Assembly: GCF_026586625.1 (NCBI RefSeq)
Contig: NZ_JAODIW010000006.1
Location: forward strand, 374,996 to 438,995
Reading direction: 5' to 3'
Length of the DNA: 64,000 nucleotides
Origin: Halobium salinum
GTDB lineage: Archaea > Halobacteriota > Halobacteria > Halobacteriales > Haloferacaceae
Made by a program: the position numbers and the translations under genes. Below the pieces are notes generated by a model, which had not been told where the DNA came from, made no database searches, and worked only from the letters and a program-made list of their open reading frames with translations. Every line of letters starts with the position of its first letter. The first letter of the stretch is position 1. Shown piece by piece: positions 18,815 to 27,926 of the stretch.

Positions 18815-19867
18815 CTACTCCCCCGTCTCGGTCGCGGTCGCCGTCACGTTCACCGGGCGCGTTGTCGTCGTCGTCGCGCTGGCGTTCTCGCCGCTTCCGT
18901 TCCGCCCACCGTCCCCGTAGACGGCCCCGGCATCCACCGCCCGGTCGTACCACGCCGGCCGGTCGACGGTGGTCTCCCCGTAATCGCTGTAGTCGAGCGT
19001 CCACTCGACCCGAACCGGCTCGCCGTCGCGCTGGCCGCCCGCCCACGTCGCGTCGTAGGCGACGCGGAGGCTCCGGACCCGACCCTCTGAACCGACCGTC
19101 GCCGACAGCGTGGCGTTCCGCGGGTCGGTGACGTTCGGGTTCCCGGCGAGCAGGTCGGGGTTCGTGACGCCCGACCCCTCGATACGGGCGAGCGTCTCGT
19201 CCCCGCTCGCCTCTGTCTCCGTTCCGACGAGCATCGTGTCGACGGCGCTGAAGACGCTGTAGAGTCGGTCGTTCGCAGTCGGGTCCCAGCCGGAGAGCTG
19301 TCCGGGACTGGCGACGTCCGTCTCTCCCGCCGGGTCGGTCACGAGGCCGTACGACGTGGTTCCGTTCCTCGTCGTTCGCTGGACGACGCGCTCGCCGTCG
19401 GCGTAGAACGACGTCGACGCCGACCCCATCCAGTAGGCGTCAGCCTCGCTCCCGGAGACGGCGAAAGAGAGGTTGTACCGGCTCTCGTTGACGATTCTGC
19501 CCGCGTTGCTGGAGCGGTAGACCACGGCGCTCGGCGACTCGTCGCCGGCCGAGCGAACCGTCCACGTTGCGTCGACCGTGTACGAGGCGTTCGACAGTGA
19601 CCGGGCATGGGCGTTCGACAGCGCCAGCGGCTCCTCGACGCTGCGCTCGGTCACGCCCGGCGGCAGACGGCCCGACTCGTCGGCCGTGGTCGCTCCCGCG
19701 TCGGACACGGTCGCGTTCGACGTCGTCCCGGTGGTCGTTTCGACGGTACCGCTGGTAGTGGGGTCGTCTGCCCCGGGACTCGGTCCGGCGTCGCCGAACA
19801 GGCCGCCACAGCCGGCGGTGAGCAGGAGGGCCGCCAGCGCGACCGCGTGGAGGGCGGAGCGTGACAT
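18815..19867 (-). CDS. Secreted lipoprotein, function unknown
   Basis: 350 aa. A signal peptide (MSRSALHAVALAALLLTAGC) carries a lipobox LTAGC, so the mature protein should be lipid-anchored at the outer face of the membrane. A Thr/Ser-rich spacer follows (about residues 25-60), then a beta-rich domain with many N-x-S/T sites and the Trp/Tyr pattern of haloarchaeal lipoproteins related to LolA/LppX-like carriers. The C-terminus is again Thr-rich. Its role is not known. It converges on the helicase gene and is divergent from the permease at 20120. Confidence 0.8.
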   Translation of the reverse strand: MSRSALHAVALAALLLTAGCGGLFGDAGPSPGADDPTTSGTVETTTGTTSNATVSDAGATTADESGRLPPGVTERSVEEPLALSNAHARSLSNASYTVDATWTVRSAGDESPSAVVYRSSNAGRIVNESRYNLSFAVSGSEADAYWMGSASTSFYADGERVVQRTTRNGTTSYGLVTDPAGETDVASPGQLSGWDPTANDRLYSVFSAVDTMLVGTETEASGDETLARIEGSGVTNPDLLAGNPNVTDPRNATLSATVGSEGRVRSLRVAYDATWAGGQRDGEPVRVEWTLDYSDYGETTVDRPAWYDRAVDAGAVYGDGGRNGSGENASATTTTTRPVNVTATATETGE

Positions 19868-20119
19868 ACACTCGCGAATCGGGCGGTCGCCTGATAAGTT
19901 TACCCGAGCGTGAGAATCGAACGAAAGGCTCCGGCGGCTGCATCCGACGCCGTCGACGGACTCGCGGCACACGCGGGCCGGTCGAACGGAGGCGTGGTGG
20001 CCGTGTGTCGCCGTCGGTTCGCGGCCGGGTTCTGCGCCGCGTCGGCGCCCGCACGTCGCCACGGGACGGAGTCGCGTCGCTTCCCCTACCCTTTTGCCGG
20101 GTCGGGTCGTCTCCCGGGT

Positions 20120-21988
20120 GTGGTTGCGCTCACGCCGGGTATCGTCGTCGTCTTCGCTGTCGTCTTCCTCGCGCTGGTGTTCTTCGCGTGGGAGCCGGTG
20201 CCGGCGGACATCACCGCTCTCGGCATCCTCGTGACACTCATGCTGGTACAGGGGGTGTCGGGGACGCTCGCGAGCTACGGTATCCTCCCCGGGCCCATCG
20301 ACCTGTTCGGCACCGGTGTCGGCGACTTCCCCGGACAGGCGCTGTCGGGGTTCGCCAGCACGGCGACGCTGACGGTGCTCGCGATGTTCATCCTGAGCGA
20401 CGGGGTCCAGCGAACCGGGCTCGTCCAGATTCTCGGGGCGAAGATCGCCGAGTTCACGCAGGGCGACGAGACCCGTCAACTGAGCGCGACCGTCGGCGTC
20501 GTCGCCCCCATCTCGGGGTTCATCAACAACACCGCCGCGGTCGCCATCCTCCTGCCGATGGTGACCGACCTCGCCGAGCGGGGGCGAACGTCGCCCTCGA
20601 AGCTCCTGCTCCCCCTGTCGTACGCCTCGATGTTCGGCGGGATGCTCACGCTCATCGGCACGTCGACGAACATCCTCGCCTCCCAGCTCTCCGAACGCTT
20701 GGGCGTCGGCGCGTTCTCGATGTTCGAGTTCACGCAGTTGGGACTCGTGGTGATGGTCGTCGGCATCGCGTACCTCCTCACCGTCGGGCGCTACCTCACG
20801 CCCGAGCGCATCAAGCCCCGGACGGACCTCACCGAGGAGTTCGAGATGGGGGAGTACCTCACCGAGGTGGTCGTCCGCGAGGACTCGCCGCTCCTGGGCC
20901 AGCAGGTCCAGCGCGCGCTCGTCGAGACGGAGTTCGACGTGGACCTCCTCCAGCTCATCCGGGGCGAGGAGACGTTCCTCGAACCGCTCGGCCCGAAGCA
21001 GATACAGGCCGGCGACGTGTTCACCATCCGGACCGACCGCGACACGCTGCTCGAGCTGCTCGACGCGGAGGGGTTGGACCTCGTGCCGGTGACCGTCGAC
21101 GAGTCGGAGCTCGAAGTCGCCGAAGGGGGTCAGAACCTCGTCGAGGTCGTCGTCGCTCCCGGCTCGGCGCTGGTCGGCGAGTCGCTGGTCTCCGCGAGCT
21201 TTCGACAGCGCTACGACGCCACCGTGCTCGCCCTGCGTCGCGGCGGGGAGCTCATCCGCCGGCGGATGGACCGCGTCCCGCTCCGCGTCGGCGACACCCT
21301 CCTCGTCCAGGCGACCATCGAGAGCGTCGAGCGTCTCGACGCCAACCGGGACTTCATCGTCGCCCAGCGCATCGAGCGCCGCGACTTCCGGAAGGAGCGC
21401 ATCCCGGTCGCGCTGGGTATCATCGCCGCGGTCGTCGGCCTCGCCGCGGTCGACGTGCTCCCCATCGTCGTCTCGGCCATCGCCGGCGCGCTGGCGATGG
21501 TGCTCACCGGCTGTCTCAAACCCACGGAGGTGTACGACTCGGTGCAGTGGGACGTCATCTTCCTGCTCGCGGGCGTCATCCCGCTCGGCATCGCGATGGA
21601 GAACACGGGCGCGGCCCAACTGCTCGCTGACGGCATCGTCGCCACCGCGGACTTCCTCCCGTTGCTCGCCGTGCTCGGGGTGTTCTACGTCGCCACCGCA
21701 CTCCTGACGAACGTCATCAGCAACAACGCGAGCGTCGTGTTGATGGTGCCCGTCGCCGTCGACGCGGCAGTGAACCTCGGCGCGAACGCGTTCTCGTTCG
21801 TCCTCGCGGTGACGTTCGCGGCGTCGACGGCGTTCATGACGCCCGTCGGCTACCAGACCAACCTGTTCGTCTACGGTCCCGGCGGCTACCGGTTCACCGA
21901 CTATCTCCGCGTCGGCGGGCCGTTGCAGGCCATCTTCGCGGTCGTGACGACGCTCGGCATCGCCTACTTCTGGCCACTGACCCCGTGA
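20120..21988 (+). CDS. SLC13/DASS-family permease with two RCK_C domains
   Basis: 622 aa. Membrane helices form two halves: the first contains NNTAAVAILLPMVTDLAERG and the second TNVISNNASVVLMVPVAVDA, the family SNT-type motifs of sodium/sulfate and dicarboxylate symporters. Between them (about residues 240-400) lie two TrkA-C/RCK_C domains (EVVVREDSPLLGQQVQ and VEVVVAPGSALVGESLV), which usually sense a small ligand. The substrate is unknown; sulfate or a dicarboxylate is likely. GTG at 20120 has a CTTTTG TATA-like element about 25 bases upstream, so the mRNA may be leaderless. Confidence 0.88.
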   Translation: MVALTPGIVVVFAVVFLALVFFAWEPVPADITALGILVTLMLVQGVSGTLASYGILPGPIDLFGTGVGDFPGQALSGFASTATLTVLAMFILSDGVQRTGLVQILGAKIAEFTQGDETRQLSATVGVVAPISGFINNTAAVAILLPMVTDLAERGRTSPSKLLLPLSYASMFGGMLTLIGTSTNILASQLSERLGVGAFSMFEFTQLGLVVMVVGIAYLLTVGRYLTPERIKPRTDLTEEFEMGEYLTEVVVREDSPLLGQQVQRALVETEFDVDLLQLIRGEETFLEPLGPKQIQAGDVFTIRTDRDTLLELLDAEGLDLVPVTVDESELEVAEGGQNLVEVVVAPGSALVGESLVSASFRQRYDATVLALRRGGELIRRRMDRVPLRVGDTLLVQATIESVERLDANRDFIVAQRIERRDFRKERIPVALGIIAAVVGLAAVDVLPIVVSAIAGALAMVLTGCLKPTEVYDSVQWDVIFLLAGVIPLGIAMENTGAAQLLADGIVATADFLPLLAVLGVFYVATALLTNVISNNASVVLMVPVAVDAAVNLGANAFSFVLAVTFAASTAFMTPVGYQTNLFVYGPGGYRFTDYLRVGGPLQAIFAVVTTLGIAYFWPLTP

Positions 21989-22053
21989 GTCGCCGTCGCG
22001 TACGCCCGACCGAACGAAACCGTTTTGAGTGGGTCGGCGCAAGTCCGAAGCGC

Positions 22054-22126
22054 GGGACCGTGGGTTAGCCTGGTATACTTCGGGCCTTGGGTGCCCGTGA
22101 CCCCGGTTCAAATCCGGGCGGTCCCA
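22054..22126 (+). tRNA. tRNA-Pro (anticodon TGG)
   Basis: 73 bases fold into a complete cloverleaf. The acceptor stem is GGGACCG/CGGTCCC with discriminator A. The anticodon stem CGGGC/GCCCG carries loop CTTGGGT with anticodon TGG. The T arm CCCGG-TTCAAAT-CCGGG is canonical. CCA is not encoded. The foreign island begins directly behind its 3' end. Confidence 0.97.
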
Positions 22127-22135
22127 TCCGTATTT

Positions 22136-22151
22136 AAGCGCTTTAGCGCTT
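22136..22151 (+). terminator. Hairpin just behind tRNA-Pro
   Basis: AAGCGC-TTTA-GCGCTT is a perfect six-base-pair stem with a four-base loop, ten bases after the tRNA end. It could help end tRNA transcription or be part of an attachment site. Confidence 0.35.
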
Positions 22152-22193
22152 CTGCGCCACATAGACGGGGGAATGTGATCTCCATCGCGAGGG

Positions 22194-22274
22194 GTGGTCG
22201 CGGTGAGCAAAATCATCGAGATCGAGCTCCCCATCTGCGACTTCTGCGGGGGGTTCATTCTCGATGAGGACTAG
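22194..22274 (+). CDS. Possible 26-aa CxxC micro-protein
   Basis: A short frame, MVAVSKIIEIELPICDFCGG with a six-residue tail, carrying one CDFC knuckle. It ends two bases before the GTG of the replication-protein fragment at 22277, a spacing typical of translational coupling in haloviral and plasmid operons. GTG at 22203 is an alternative start. Such small zinc-knuckle proteins are common in haloarchaeal mobile elements. It may equally be a remnant of a longer gene. Confidence 0.4.
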   Translation: MVAVSKIIEIELPICDFCGGFILDED

Positions 22275-22276
22275 GC

Positions 22277-22533
22277 GTGTCCAGCCCGGGCAGACGACCG
22301 GAGGTGCTACCCGTGACGGGGGGCGTCCCGCCTGCTCGACAGTGTACGCTCCCGTCGTGTGAGCGAGAAGCAGTTGAACCCGCAAGAGACGGGACTCTCT
22401 GCACGCAGCATCTCCAGACCGTCACACACGAACATACACACACCGCGCCAGGTAGGGAGGAGACGACTACAGCGGACGCACCAATAGACACGTCGACCGA
22501 GCCGTACGCGACTGCTGACTTCACAAGTCCCGA
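22277..22533 (+). pseudogene. N-terminal fragment of the replication protein, separated by a frameshift
   Basis: The first about 85 codons from GTG 22277 look coding: a zinc-finger-like CTLPSC...CTQH motif, a Thr/His-rich stretch and then ADFTSPE. After about 22535 this frame becomes Ser/Arg-rich noise, while the downstream frame continues as a recognisable primase-like domain (ELHEREQWVG). In intact relatives, as I recall them, a PE motif runs straight into the downstream region. A single indel near 22515-22545 would join the two. Confidence 0.5.
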
Positions 22534-25197
22534 ATGCGGTGTCTGGCCGCCGAACTCCACGAACGAGAGCAATGGGTGGGGCGCGCCGGGCAGAGCAGCA
22601 AGCAGCTGTTCGCTCCGTGGGCCGATCGAGATCACCCAGAGGCGGATCCGGACGAGGACGCGCGCTGGAAGTGGGGGCTTACGGAGAACTGCGTCGATGG
22701 CGATACTATCGCCATCGCCGAGGACGACCCGCATCTCGAGGGGCGTGTCTTCCTCCAGCAGGCCGAGGACCCGTACGGATTCGTCGATGGCGACGATGTC
22801 CGCTGCCCAGAGACGGGCGCTGTTCATCCGGCGTTTATCGACATCCTCCAGCGACTCGGCGCGACGTACACCGACATCTCGACATCCGGGAGCGGCAGTC
22901 ACGCGAACTACCGCGGGACACTCCCAGCGGGGCTCACGCAAGCGACGTTCGCGATCGATAGCGAGCCGTGGGGAGCGAACGACGAGATTCCCGAGATCGA
23001 GATCTACACCGGCAAACACGTGTGCGTGCTCACCGGCGAGCACGTTCCTGGAACGCCGACCGACATTGCCGAGTGGGACGACGACGAGCTTCGCGCGCTC
23101 CTCGACGAGCACGATCAGCTCCCGATGCCCGGCGAGAACGCCGCGCACGAGTTCGACGCATTCGACGCCACCGAGTACGAACCGTCTGTGACCGCCGCTG
23201 ACGAGACCACCGACGATATTCGCAACGTGTTCGCCGCGCTCGACCGCATCGACGCCCGGTGCGTCGCGGAGGACACCGTCGTCCACCGATGGAACGACTC
23301 GGCGAGCACATCAGGTGACTACCGCGCGTTTGTCCCGGCGTGGGGTACGGCGGAGTCGGACGTGCCCATTACGTTCCTGACCGGCCGCGGACGCAAGGAG
23401 CAGTACGAGCAACTGGGGGCATGGTGTGAGGATCACGGGTTGTCGCATACGACCCTCCCGGCGTTCAGCGAGTGTCTCACAGCTGCCGGGGAGTACGGTG
23501 AGGCGGCTGCCGACCAGGTGTGGACGTGGTACGAGCGGAGTGCGTCGCCGCGCGACATCCACGCCTACGCCGAACTCGAGACCGGTGAGCCCCTCGGCTG
23601 CCAGCAATACGAGGGCCAGTCCTGTCCGTACTCGGCGCGTTGGCGGGCGATTGATCCCGACGAGTACGACGTACTCATCGGCCACTACAGCCACGCGCAC
23701 GTCGGGTCGGTCGTCCAGGGTCGAGCTGTCGTCGTCGACGAGTTCCCCGGCGCCTACGAGACGGTGCTGTCGGACCGTGAATGGGTTGTGACGACCTACC
23801 TGCAGTCTCGCCCAGAGGTGCCGTTCGAGAGCTTTACCGACCTGCTGGAGGGCCGGAGCGACGAGGCACGACGGACGGAGGCGCTGGCAGCCCTACCTGC
23901 GCCCAGCGACGTGGAGCAGGACGGCGAGCAGGCGTTCTACGACGGCGGGCACGCGGCCGCGCCGCTGGCCGTTTTGACGCTGCTGCGTAGTGACGACCTC
24001 GGCAACGGCCTCGAACGCGCGGCGCTAGGCGAGCGACGGGTGGGCCTCCACGATCGCGAGGCGGGCGAGGTTCGGGTGCTGTGCCCACCCAATCTTCGAT
24101 ACGCACGGAGTGTCGTCGCGCTCGATGGAACGCCAACCCAACGGATGTGGGACCGAGCGCTGGGGCGTAAACCGACCCACCGACCCGTCTTGTCGGGCGA
24201 CGACGAGCGGCAGGCGTACATTCGGGACGCGCTCGGCCTGCAGGTCGTCCGAACGACTGACTACGTCAAGACGTACAACACCGCCGAGTACGTCAACGTC
24301 GAGCGCGACGACGCCCTCCTCGACGCCGTCGCCGCAGAACACGGCCAGGAACCAGCGCTCATCACGACCGCAACCGCCGAACAGGAGTACGCTGCCGCAG
24401 GGCTTACCGATCAAGTCGGCGCACGAGCCCACTACGGCAACGTTCTCGGCTCGAACCAGTTCGCCGATGCGCGCGTCGGGGTGGTCGTTGGGTCACAGCA
24501 CTACGGCGACCGCTTCGTCCAGCGCTGGGCAGCGTACGACCACGTCACCGTCGACGCGGTCGATCGATCCGACCCCACGCAACGGGGAACAGGCCTCAGC
24601 TACGGCGACGTCAGTGACGAGATCCTGACCCACATGCGCGAACACGAGACGTTTCAGGCAGCGATGCGCTTCGGTCGTGACGGTGACGGTGCGGTCGTCT
24701 ACGTCCACACGAACACGCTCCCCGACTGGGCCCCCATTGCGGGCGAGGGCCGGGCCCTCTCGACACGCAGCGAGGGGGAGCAACAAGTCCTCGCCGCGCT
24801 CAAAGAGTTGGACGCGCCGCGAACGGCTGACATCGTCGCTCACGAGGCGGTCGACGTCGGGACACGGCAGGTTCAACACGTCCTCGCATCGTTCGTCGAC
24901 CGCGGGATCCTGACGCGTCAGCGGGCGCCTGACGACGGCCGCGCGTTCGTCTGGCATGCTGACGGGCTCCACCGAGTGAGCGAGCACGGCGACGTCGAGT
25001 TAGCGACCGTCAGCCTCGACGACCTCACCGACGACGAGGTTGCCGAACTCGCCCGTATGGAGACGTATTATACGTGGGACTTCGGTAGTCGCGACGACTC
25101 GTACGCCCGACCGGCTGGGAGGCCATCCACGACCGTTTCGAACGGGGGTGTCGCTGCCCCAGATGGAGGTCGTGAGGGGGACGGGGCGACCGACTGA
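22534..25197 (+). CDS. Plasmid-type primase/helicase-like replication protein, probably inactive
   Basis: 887 aa. The N-terminal third is primase-polymerase-like (WKWGLTENCVDGDTIAIAED, GFVDGDDVRCPETG, TDISTSGSGSHANYRG). The middle has helicase-like pieces: VVVDEFPGAYETVL resembling a DExD box and GVVVGSQHYGDRFVQRW resembling a C-terminal helicase motif. The last part is a winged helix (LDAPRTADIVAHEAVDVGTRQ). No P-loop is visible where one is expected, between VPAWGTA and VPITFLTGRGRKEQ (about 23335-23400), which suggests an internal deletion. With the upstream frameshift, the gene is most likely a relic of an integrated plasmid or virus. Confidence 0.65.
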   Translation: MRCLAAELHEREQWVGRAGQSSKQLFAPWADRDHPEADPDEDARWKWGLTENCVDGDTIAIAEDDPHLEGRVFLQQAEDPYGFVDGDDVRCPETGAVHPAFIDILQRLGATYTDISTSGSGSHANYRGTLPAGLTQATFAIDSEPWGANDEIPEIEIYTGKHVCVLTGEHVPGTPTDIAEWDDDELRALLDEHDQLPMPGENAAHEFDAFDATEYEPSVTAADETTDDIRNVFAALDRIDARCVAEDTVVHRWNDSASTSGDYRAFVPAWGTAESDVPITFLTGRGRKEQYEQLGAWCEDHGLSHTTLPAFSECLTAAGEYGEAAADQVWTWYERSASPRDIHAYAELETGEPLGCQQYEGQSCPYSARWRAIDPDEYDVLIGHYSHAHVGSVVQGRAVVVDEFPGAYETVLSDREWVVTTYLQSRPEVPFESFTDLLEGRSDEARRTEALAALPAPSDVEQDGEQAFYDGGHAAAPLAVLTLLRSDDLGNGLERAALGERRVGLHDREAGEVRVLCPPNLRYARSVVALDGTPTQRMWDRALGRKPTHRPVLSGDDERQAYIRDALGLQVVRTTDYVKTYNTAEYVNVERDDALLDAVAAEHGQEPALITTATAEQEYAAAGLTDQVGARAHYGNVLGSNQFADARVGVVVGSQHYGDRFVQRWAAYDHVTVDAVDRSDPTQRGTGLSYGDVSDEILTHMREHETFQAAMRFGRDGDGAVVYVHTNTLPDWAPIAGEGRALSTRSEGEQQVLAALKELDAPRTADIVAHEAVDVGTRQVQHVLASFVDRGILTRQRAPDDGRAFVWHADGLHRVSEHGDVELATVSLDDLTDDEVAELARMETYYTWDFGSRDDSYARPAGRPSTTVSNGGVAAPDGGREGDGATD

Positions 25198-25738
25198 CCC
25201 CCCTTGCGGACCGAGACGCCGCGGTTCAAACAGCGGTAGCTACAGCGATCGGTGCGGGTGTCCCCTAATAGCATTCGACGGTGGCACTCTACATTGCTCG
25301 GGCGGTTCAGTTGTCAGATCAGGCGCAACAACCGATGGTGAGGTCATTCCCTGATGCATGAATATCGTTTTAGCACACAGCAGCCATTTTCTATTACTTC
25401 CGTCACAATTAGAAACAGTTGGAAAGCTACGCTTAGTATAGTACTGAATAATTGTAGCCGACTGTTAAGCATCGCAGCGTTTCACATGCGGTATAACTCT
25501 AACTACTGAGCCACTCCAGAACACGATCGACTGTGATGCGTTATACAGTTTTCCCAGATCGTCTGATCCGTAGGTGACGCCCCAGCCTCTATTAACGTAT
25601 GAAAAGTGTCGAATCAAGGCTGCGGAGACGCTATCAAGGGAACCTCAGGCGATTATTCACCTCAGAGTCAGACCGACACCGGCGGACGGCCGACATTGAT
25701 TCGAAGTGGAACTCTCCCGCCGGTTTATTACAGTTCGA
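25198..25738. other. AT-rich gap without a convincing gene
   Basis: 541 bases between the replication gene and the GH28-like gene. Composition falls sharply from about 25.35 kb onward. I see no frame with haloarchaeal codon pattern. The stretch 25410-25560 read on the minus strand has the look of a decayed insertion-sequence end, but no inverted repeat or transposase motif could be confirmed. Confidence 0.5.
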
Positions 25739-26989
25739 TCAAACGACCCGCACGTTCTCACTTTCGGAGACGGCCAAATCCTCAATATTATCCAGTTCCG
25801 CCATTATGCGGACGTCTATGGCTCGTTCGATGGTCCCAGGTGATCCAATATCTTTGCCTCTAATCCCCGAGAACGAGATCCGACGAATCGGGCTGTCAGG
25901 TAAGCCGTCAACTTTGATAAGATGCTCAACTGTGTCAACGATGAGGTCGGAAAAGCTAAAATTATCGAACGTGGGGGTCCCATCTGAGTCAACGGGCTTG
26001 GCGGGGTCATCTCCCCCAAAGAACATAGTTAGCTCAACTGCGTTCTGAGATATCTGGCTGAATATCGTTGAGGCCACATTGATGTTTTCGACGATTCCGC
26101 CTCGACCCTGTTTGCTTTTAATTCGAACACCAGAAAGGAGTCGGTTAAAAATACAATTTGAGAGTGTAACGTTTCGAATATCACCTGCCGTCTCGCTTCC
26201 GATAGCGAGGCCACAGTAACCACCAGTCATCCTGCAGTTGGAGATAGTGACGTTTTCACATGGCTCACCGATCTTTCGCCCTTGCTCATCACAGCCAGAC
26301 TTAAGCGCGATGCAGTCGTCTCCGACCGAAATGTCACAATCATAAATCGAGATGTTGCGAGATGAGTCTGGGTTGATGCCATCCGTATTCGGCGTGTCAA
26401 ACGGGTTGATTATCGTAGCATCTCGAACCGTGACCCCCTCACAGTAGACGAAATGGAGTGTCCAGGCAGGCGAATTTCTGATTGTTACTCCCTCTATAAG
26501 CACATTTTCGCACGAATAGAGGTTAACAATACGGGGGCGTGGGTACTCTAACTGAAGTCCGGCCGGATAGGGATTGTCTCGACCGAGTGTATGTGACGCG
26601 GAAGCATCTTCGTACGCTTTCCACCATGGTTGGCCACGTGCGTCAATCGTTCCACGGCCGGTGATTGCGACATTCGATAGATCATGGCCAGTGAATAGGG
26701 AAGCATACACTTCTCTTTCATACCCTTCCCACCGTCCATCGGTGGCGGGGTAATCAGCAATATCAAGCGACCCGAGGACCGTAGCTCCCGCTTCGATTCT
26801 AACGGTAATATTGTCCCTTAGAAACACCGGTGCGGTAACATACTCGCCAGGCGGAAAAACTACTGTTCCGCCGCCGAGATCTCCACACTGATCGATTGCT
26901 GCCTGAATCGCTGATGTATCTTCTGTGTTGGTACCGGATGACGCACCAAATGCGGTAACAGAATACTCACTGTGCTCGCTGTCAGTCAT
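25739..26989 (-). CDS. GH28-like (polygalacturonase-fold) right-handed beta-helix protein
   Basis: 416 aa. The N-terminus has the pectate-lyase/GH28 opening (YSVTAFGASSGTNTEDTSAI, then GGTVVFPPGEY). Parallel beta-helix repeats carry the GH28 acid motifs NTDGIN and VGDDCIALKSG and the RIK motif (GVRIKSKQGRGG). The usual G-H-G before IGSE reads GGYCGLAIGSE here, so the conserved histidine is missing and activity may be changed. There is no signal peptide, so it should stay in the cytoplasm, odd for a polygalacturonase. It starts six bases after the PP2C-like gene, as second gene of an operon, and is AT-richer than the chromosome. Confidence 0.85.
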   Translation of the reverse strand: MTDSEHSEYSVTAFGASSGTNTEDTSAIQAAIDQCGDLGGGTVVFPPGEYVTAPVFLRDNITVRIEAGATVLGSLDIADYPATDGRWEGYEREVYASLFTGHDLSNVAITGRGTIDARGQPWWKAYEDASASHTLGRDNPYPAGLQLEYPRPRIVNLYSCENVLIEGVTIRNSPAWTLHFVYCEGVTVRDATIINPFDTPNTDGINPDSSRNISIYDCDISVGDDCIALKSGCDEQGRKIGEPCENVTISNCRMTGGYCGLAIGSETAGDIRNVTLSNCIFNRLLSGVRIKSKQGRGGIVENINVASTIFSQISQNAVELTMFFGGDDPAKPVDSDGTPTFDNFSFSDLIVDTVEHLIKVDGLPDSPIRRISFSGIRGKDIGSPGTIERAIDVRIMAELDNIEDLAVSESENVRVV

Positions 26990-26995
26990 CCTAAG

Positions 26996-27877
26996 TTACT
27001 CCACACCCGGCATCAGTGGTGCCCGGAACGCGGTTGAGTCATCTGCTGGTTTCGTTCGGGGATACATGAGGCATTTTGGATCATCCTTCTCGGCTTGTCG
27101 TATTTTCTCTACTCCCTCCTCAAGCCCTGATTGTTCTAAAAATCCGAGAGCAGCCTCCCAAGACATGAACTGGTCATAGGTGTCGACAAGCGCGCTGAAC
27201 CCGTCCGTCATTCCATAAATGACGTCTCTCTCTTCAAGAGTATACCGACGAGTTAATCCTTGAGCGCTCGCTGCCGGCTCCATCCCAAGGGCCCAGTATC
27301 CACCTGGTTTGTTCTTTTTCCGCCGGTTTGCTCGAAGAAGAGGGAGACACTCCATTCTCGCTTCGGAGACAGAGAGCCCCTCCTCCTGGACGAGGGTTTG
27401 CATCTGGTGTGCGACGTCCGCATCAAGCGGATCAATCCGGGAGTCATAAACGCGACCGAACAGCTCGTTATTGCGGCCGATAAGAATTGAGCAATCACCT
27501 AACACGAACACATCCAGTACGCCATTCTCGATCCGACAGATGGCACATGTTGCGGACGGTAGATGGGCATCGTCAAGCTCACGAGCCTGTTTGAAGCGAG
27601 CGAATCGCTGAGCGGTGTCACGGATACCGTCATTGACGATACCCTCAAGCGAGGAATCCGTGTCCCTAATGTGATTCTTGAGGTATTCATTGAACTGTGT
27701 AACGTACCATTGTCCATCACTCTCACAGGGAGTACAGTTAATATCACCAAGTCCTGTAGCTCCATCCAATACCCACGCGCTCTCTGACTGTATCGTCACG
27801 ATATCCTCGTTGGCGCCCCATCCATCATCGCTTACTGCTGTGGAGTGTTCGCAATCAATCTCTACGCTGTGCATCAT
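26996..27877 (-). CDS. PP2C-like protein phosphatase
   Basis: 293 aa. It shows the PP2C-family order: an acidic metal site (GANEDIV, then AWVLDGATGLGD), FVLGDCSILI, MTDGFSALVD and the final metal-binding DDSTAF. The segments between are unlike common bacterial PP2C, so this is a divergent group; substrate could be a phosphoprotein. ATG at 27877 is followed at once by a second ATG. It leads an operon with the GH28-like gene and is divergent from the membrane-Nudix gene across 73 bases that contain two palindromes. Codon use is AT-rich, indicating transfer. Confidence 0.8.
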   Translation of the reverse strand: MMHSVEIDCEHSTAVSDDGWGANEDIVTIQSESAWVLDGATGLGDINCTPCESDGQWYVTQFNEYLKNHIRDTDSSLEGIVNDGIRDTAQRFARFKQARELDDAHLPSATCAICRIENGVLDVFVLGDCSILIGRNNELFGRVYDSRIDPLDADVAHQMQTLVQEEGLSVSEARMECLPLLRANRRKKNKPGGYWALGMEPAASAQGLTRRYTLEERDVIYGMTDGFSALVDTYDQFMSWEAALGFLEQSGLEEGVEKIRQAEKDDPKCLMYPRTKPADDSTAFRAPLMPGVE

Positions 27878-27882
27878 CGATT

Positions 27883-27908
27883 CGTAGTACCTACGCTTGT
27901 GATCACAA
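27883..27908. promoter_or_regulatory. Two adjacent palindromes in the divergent promoter
   Basis: CGTAG-TAC-CTACG (27883-27895) and the perfect 12-base palindrome TTGTGATCACAA (27897-27908) stand side by side between the PP2C-like and membrane-Nudix genes. Both are good candidates for dimeric repressor sites acting on both promoters. Confidence 0.55.
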
Positions 27909-27919
27909 TCATAGATGCC

Positions 27920-27926
27920 TTTTTAT
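27920..27926 (+). promoter_or_regulatory. TATA box for the membrane-Nudix gene
   Basis: TTTTTAT ends 25 bases before the ATG at 27951, so the transcript is probably leaderless and this ATG is the real start; an in-frame ATG at 27915 lies upstream of the box. Confidence 0.6.

Noticed and set aside
19868-22258. Long minus-strand extension of the lipoprotein frame across the permease and tRNA-Pro
   Set aside because: It runs through a tRNA gene and a real gene on the other strand; the lipobox signal peptide fixes the start at 19867.
25410-25560. Insertion-sequence end on the minus strand
   Set aside because: No terminal inverted repeat, target duplication or transposase motif could be found; it stays a guess.
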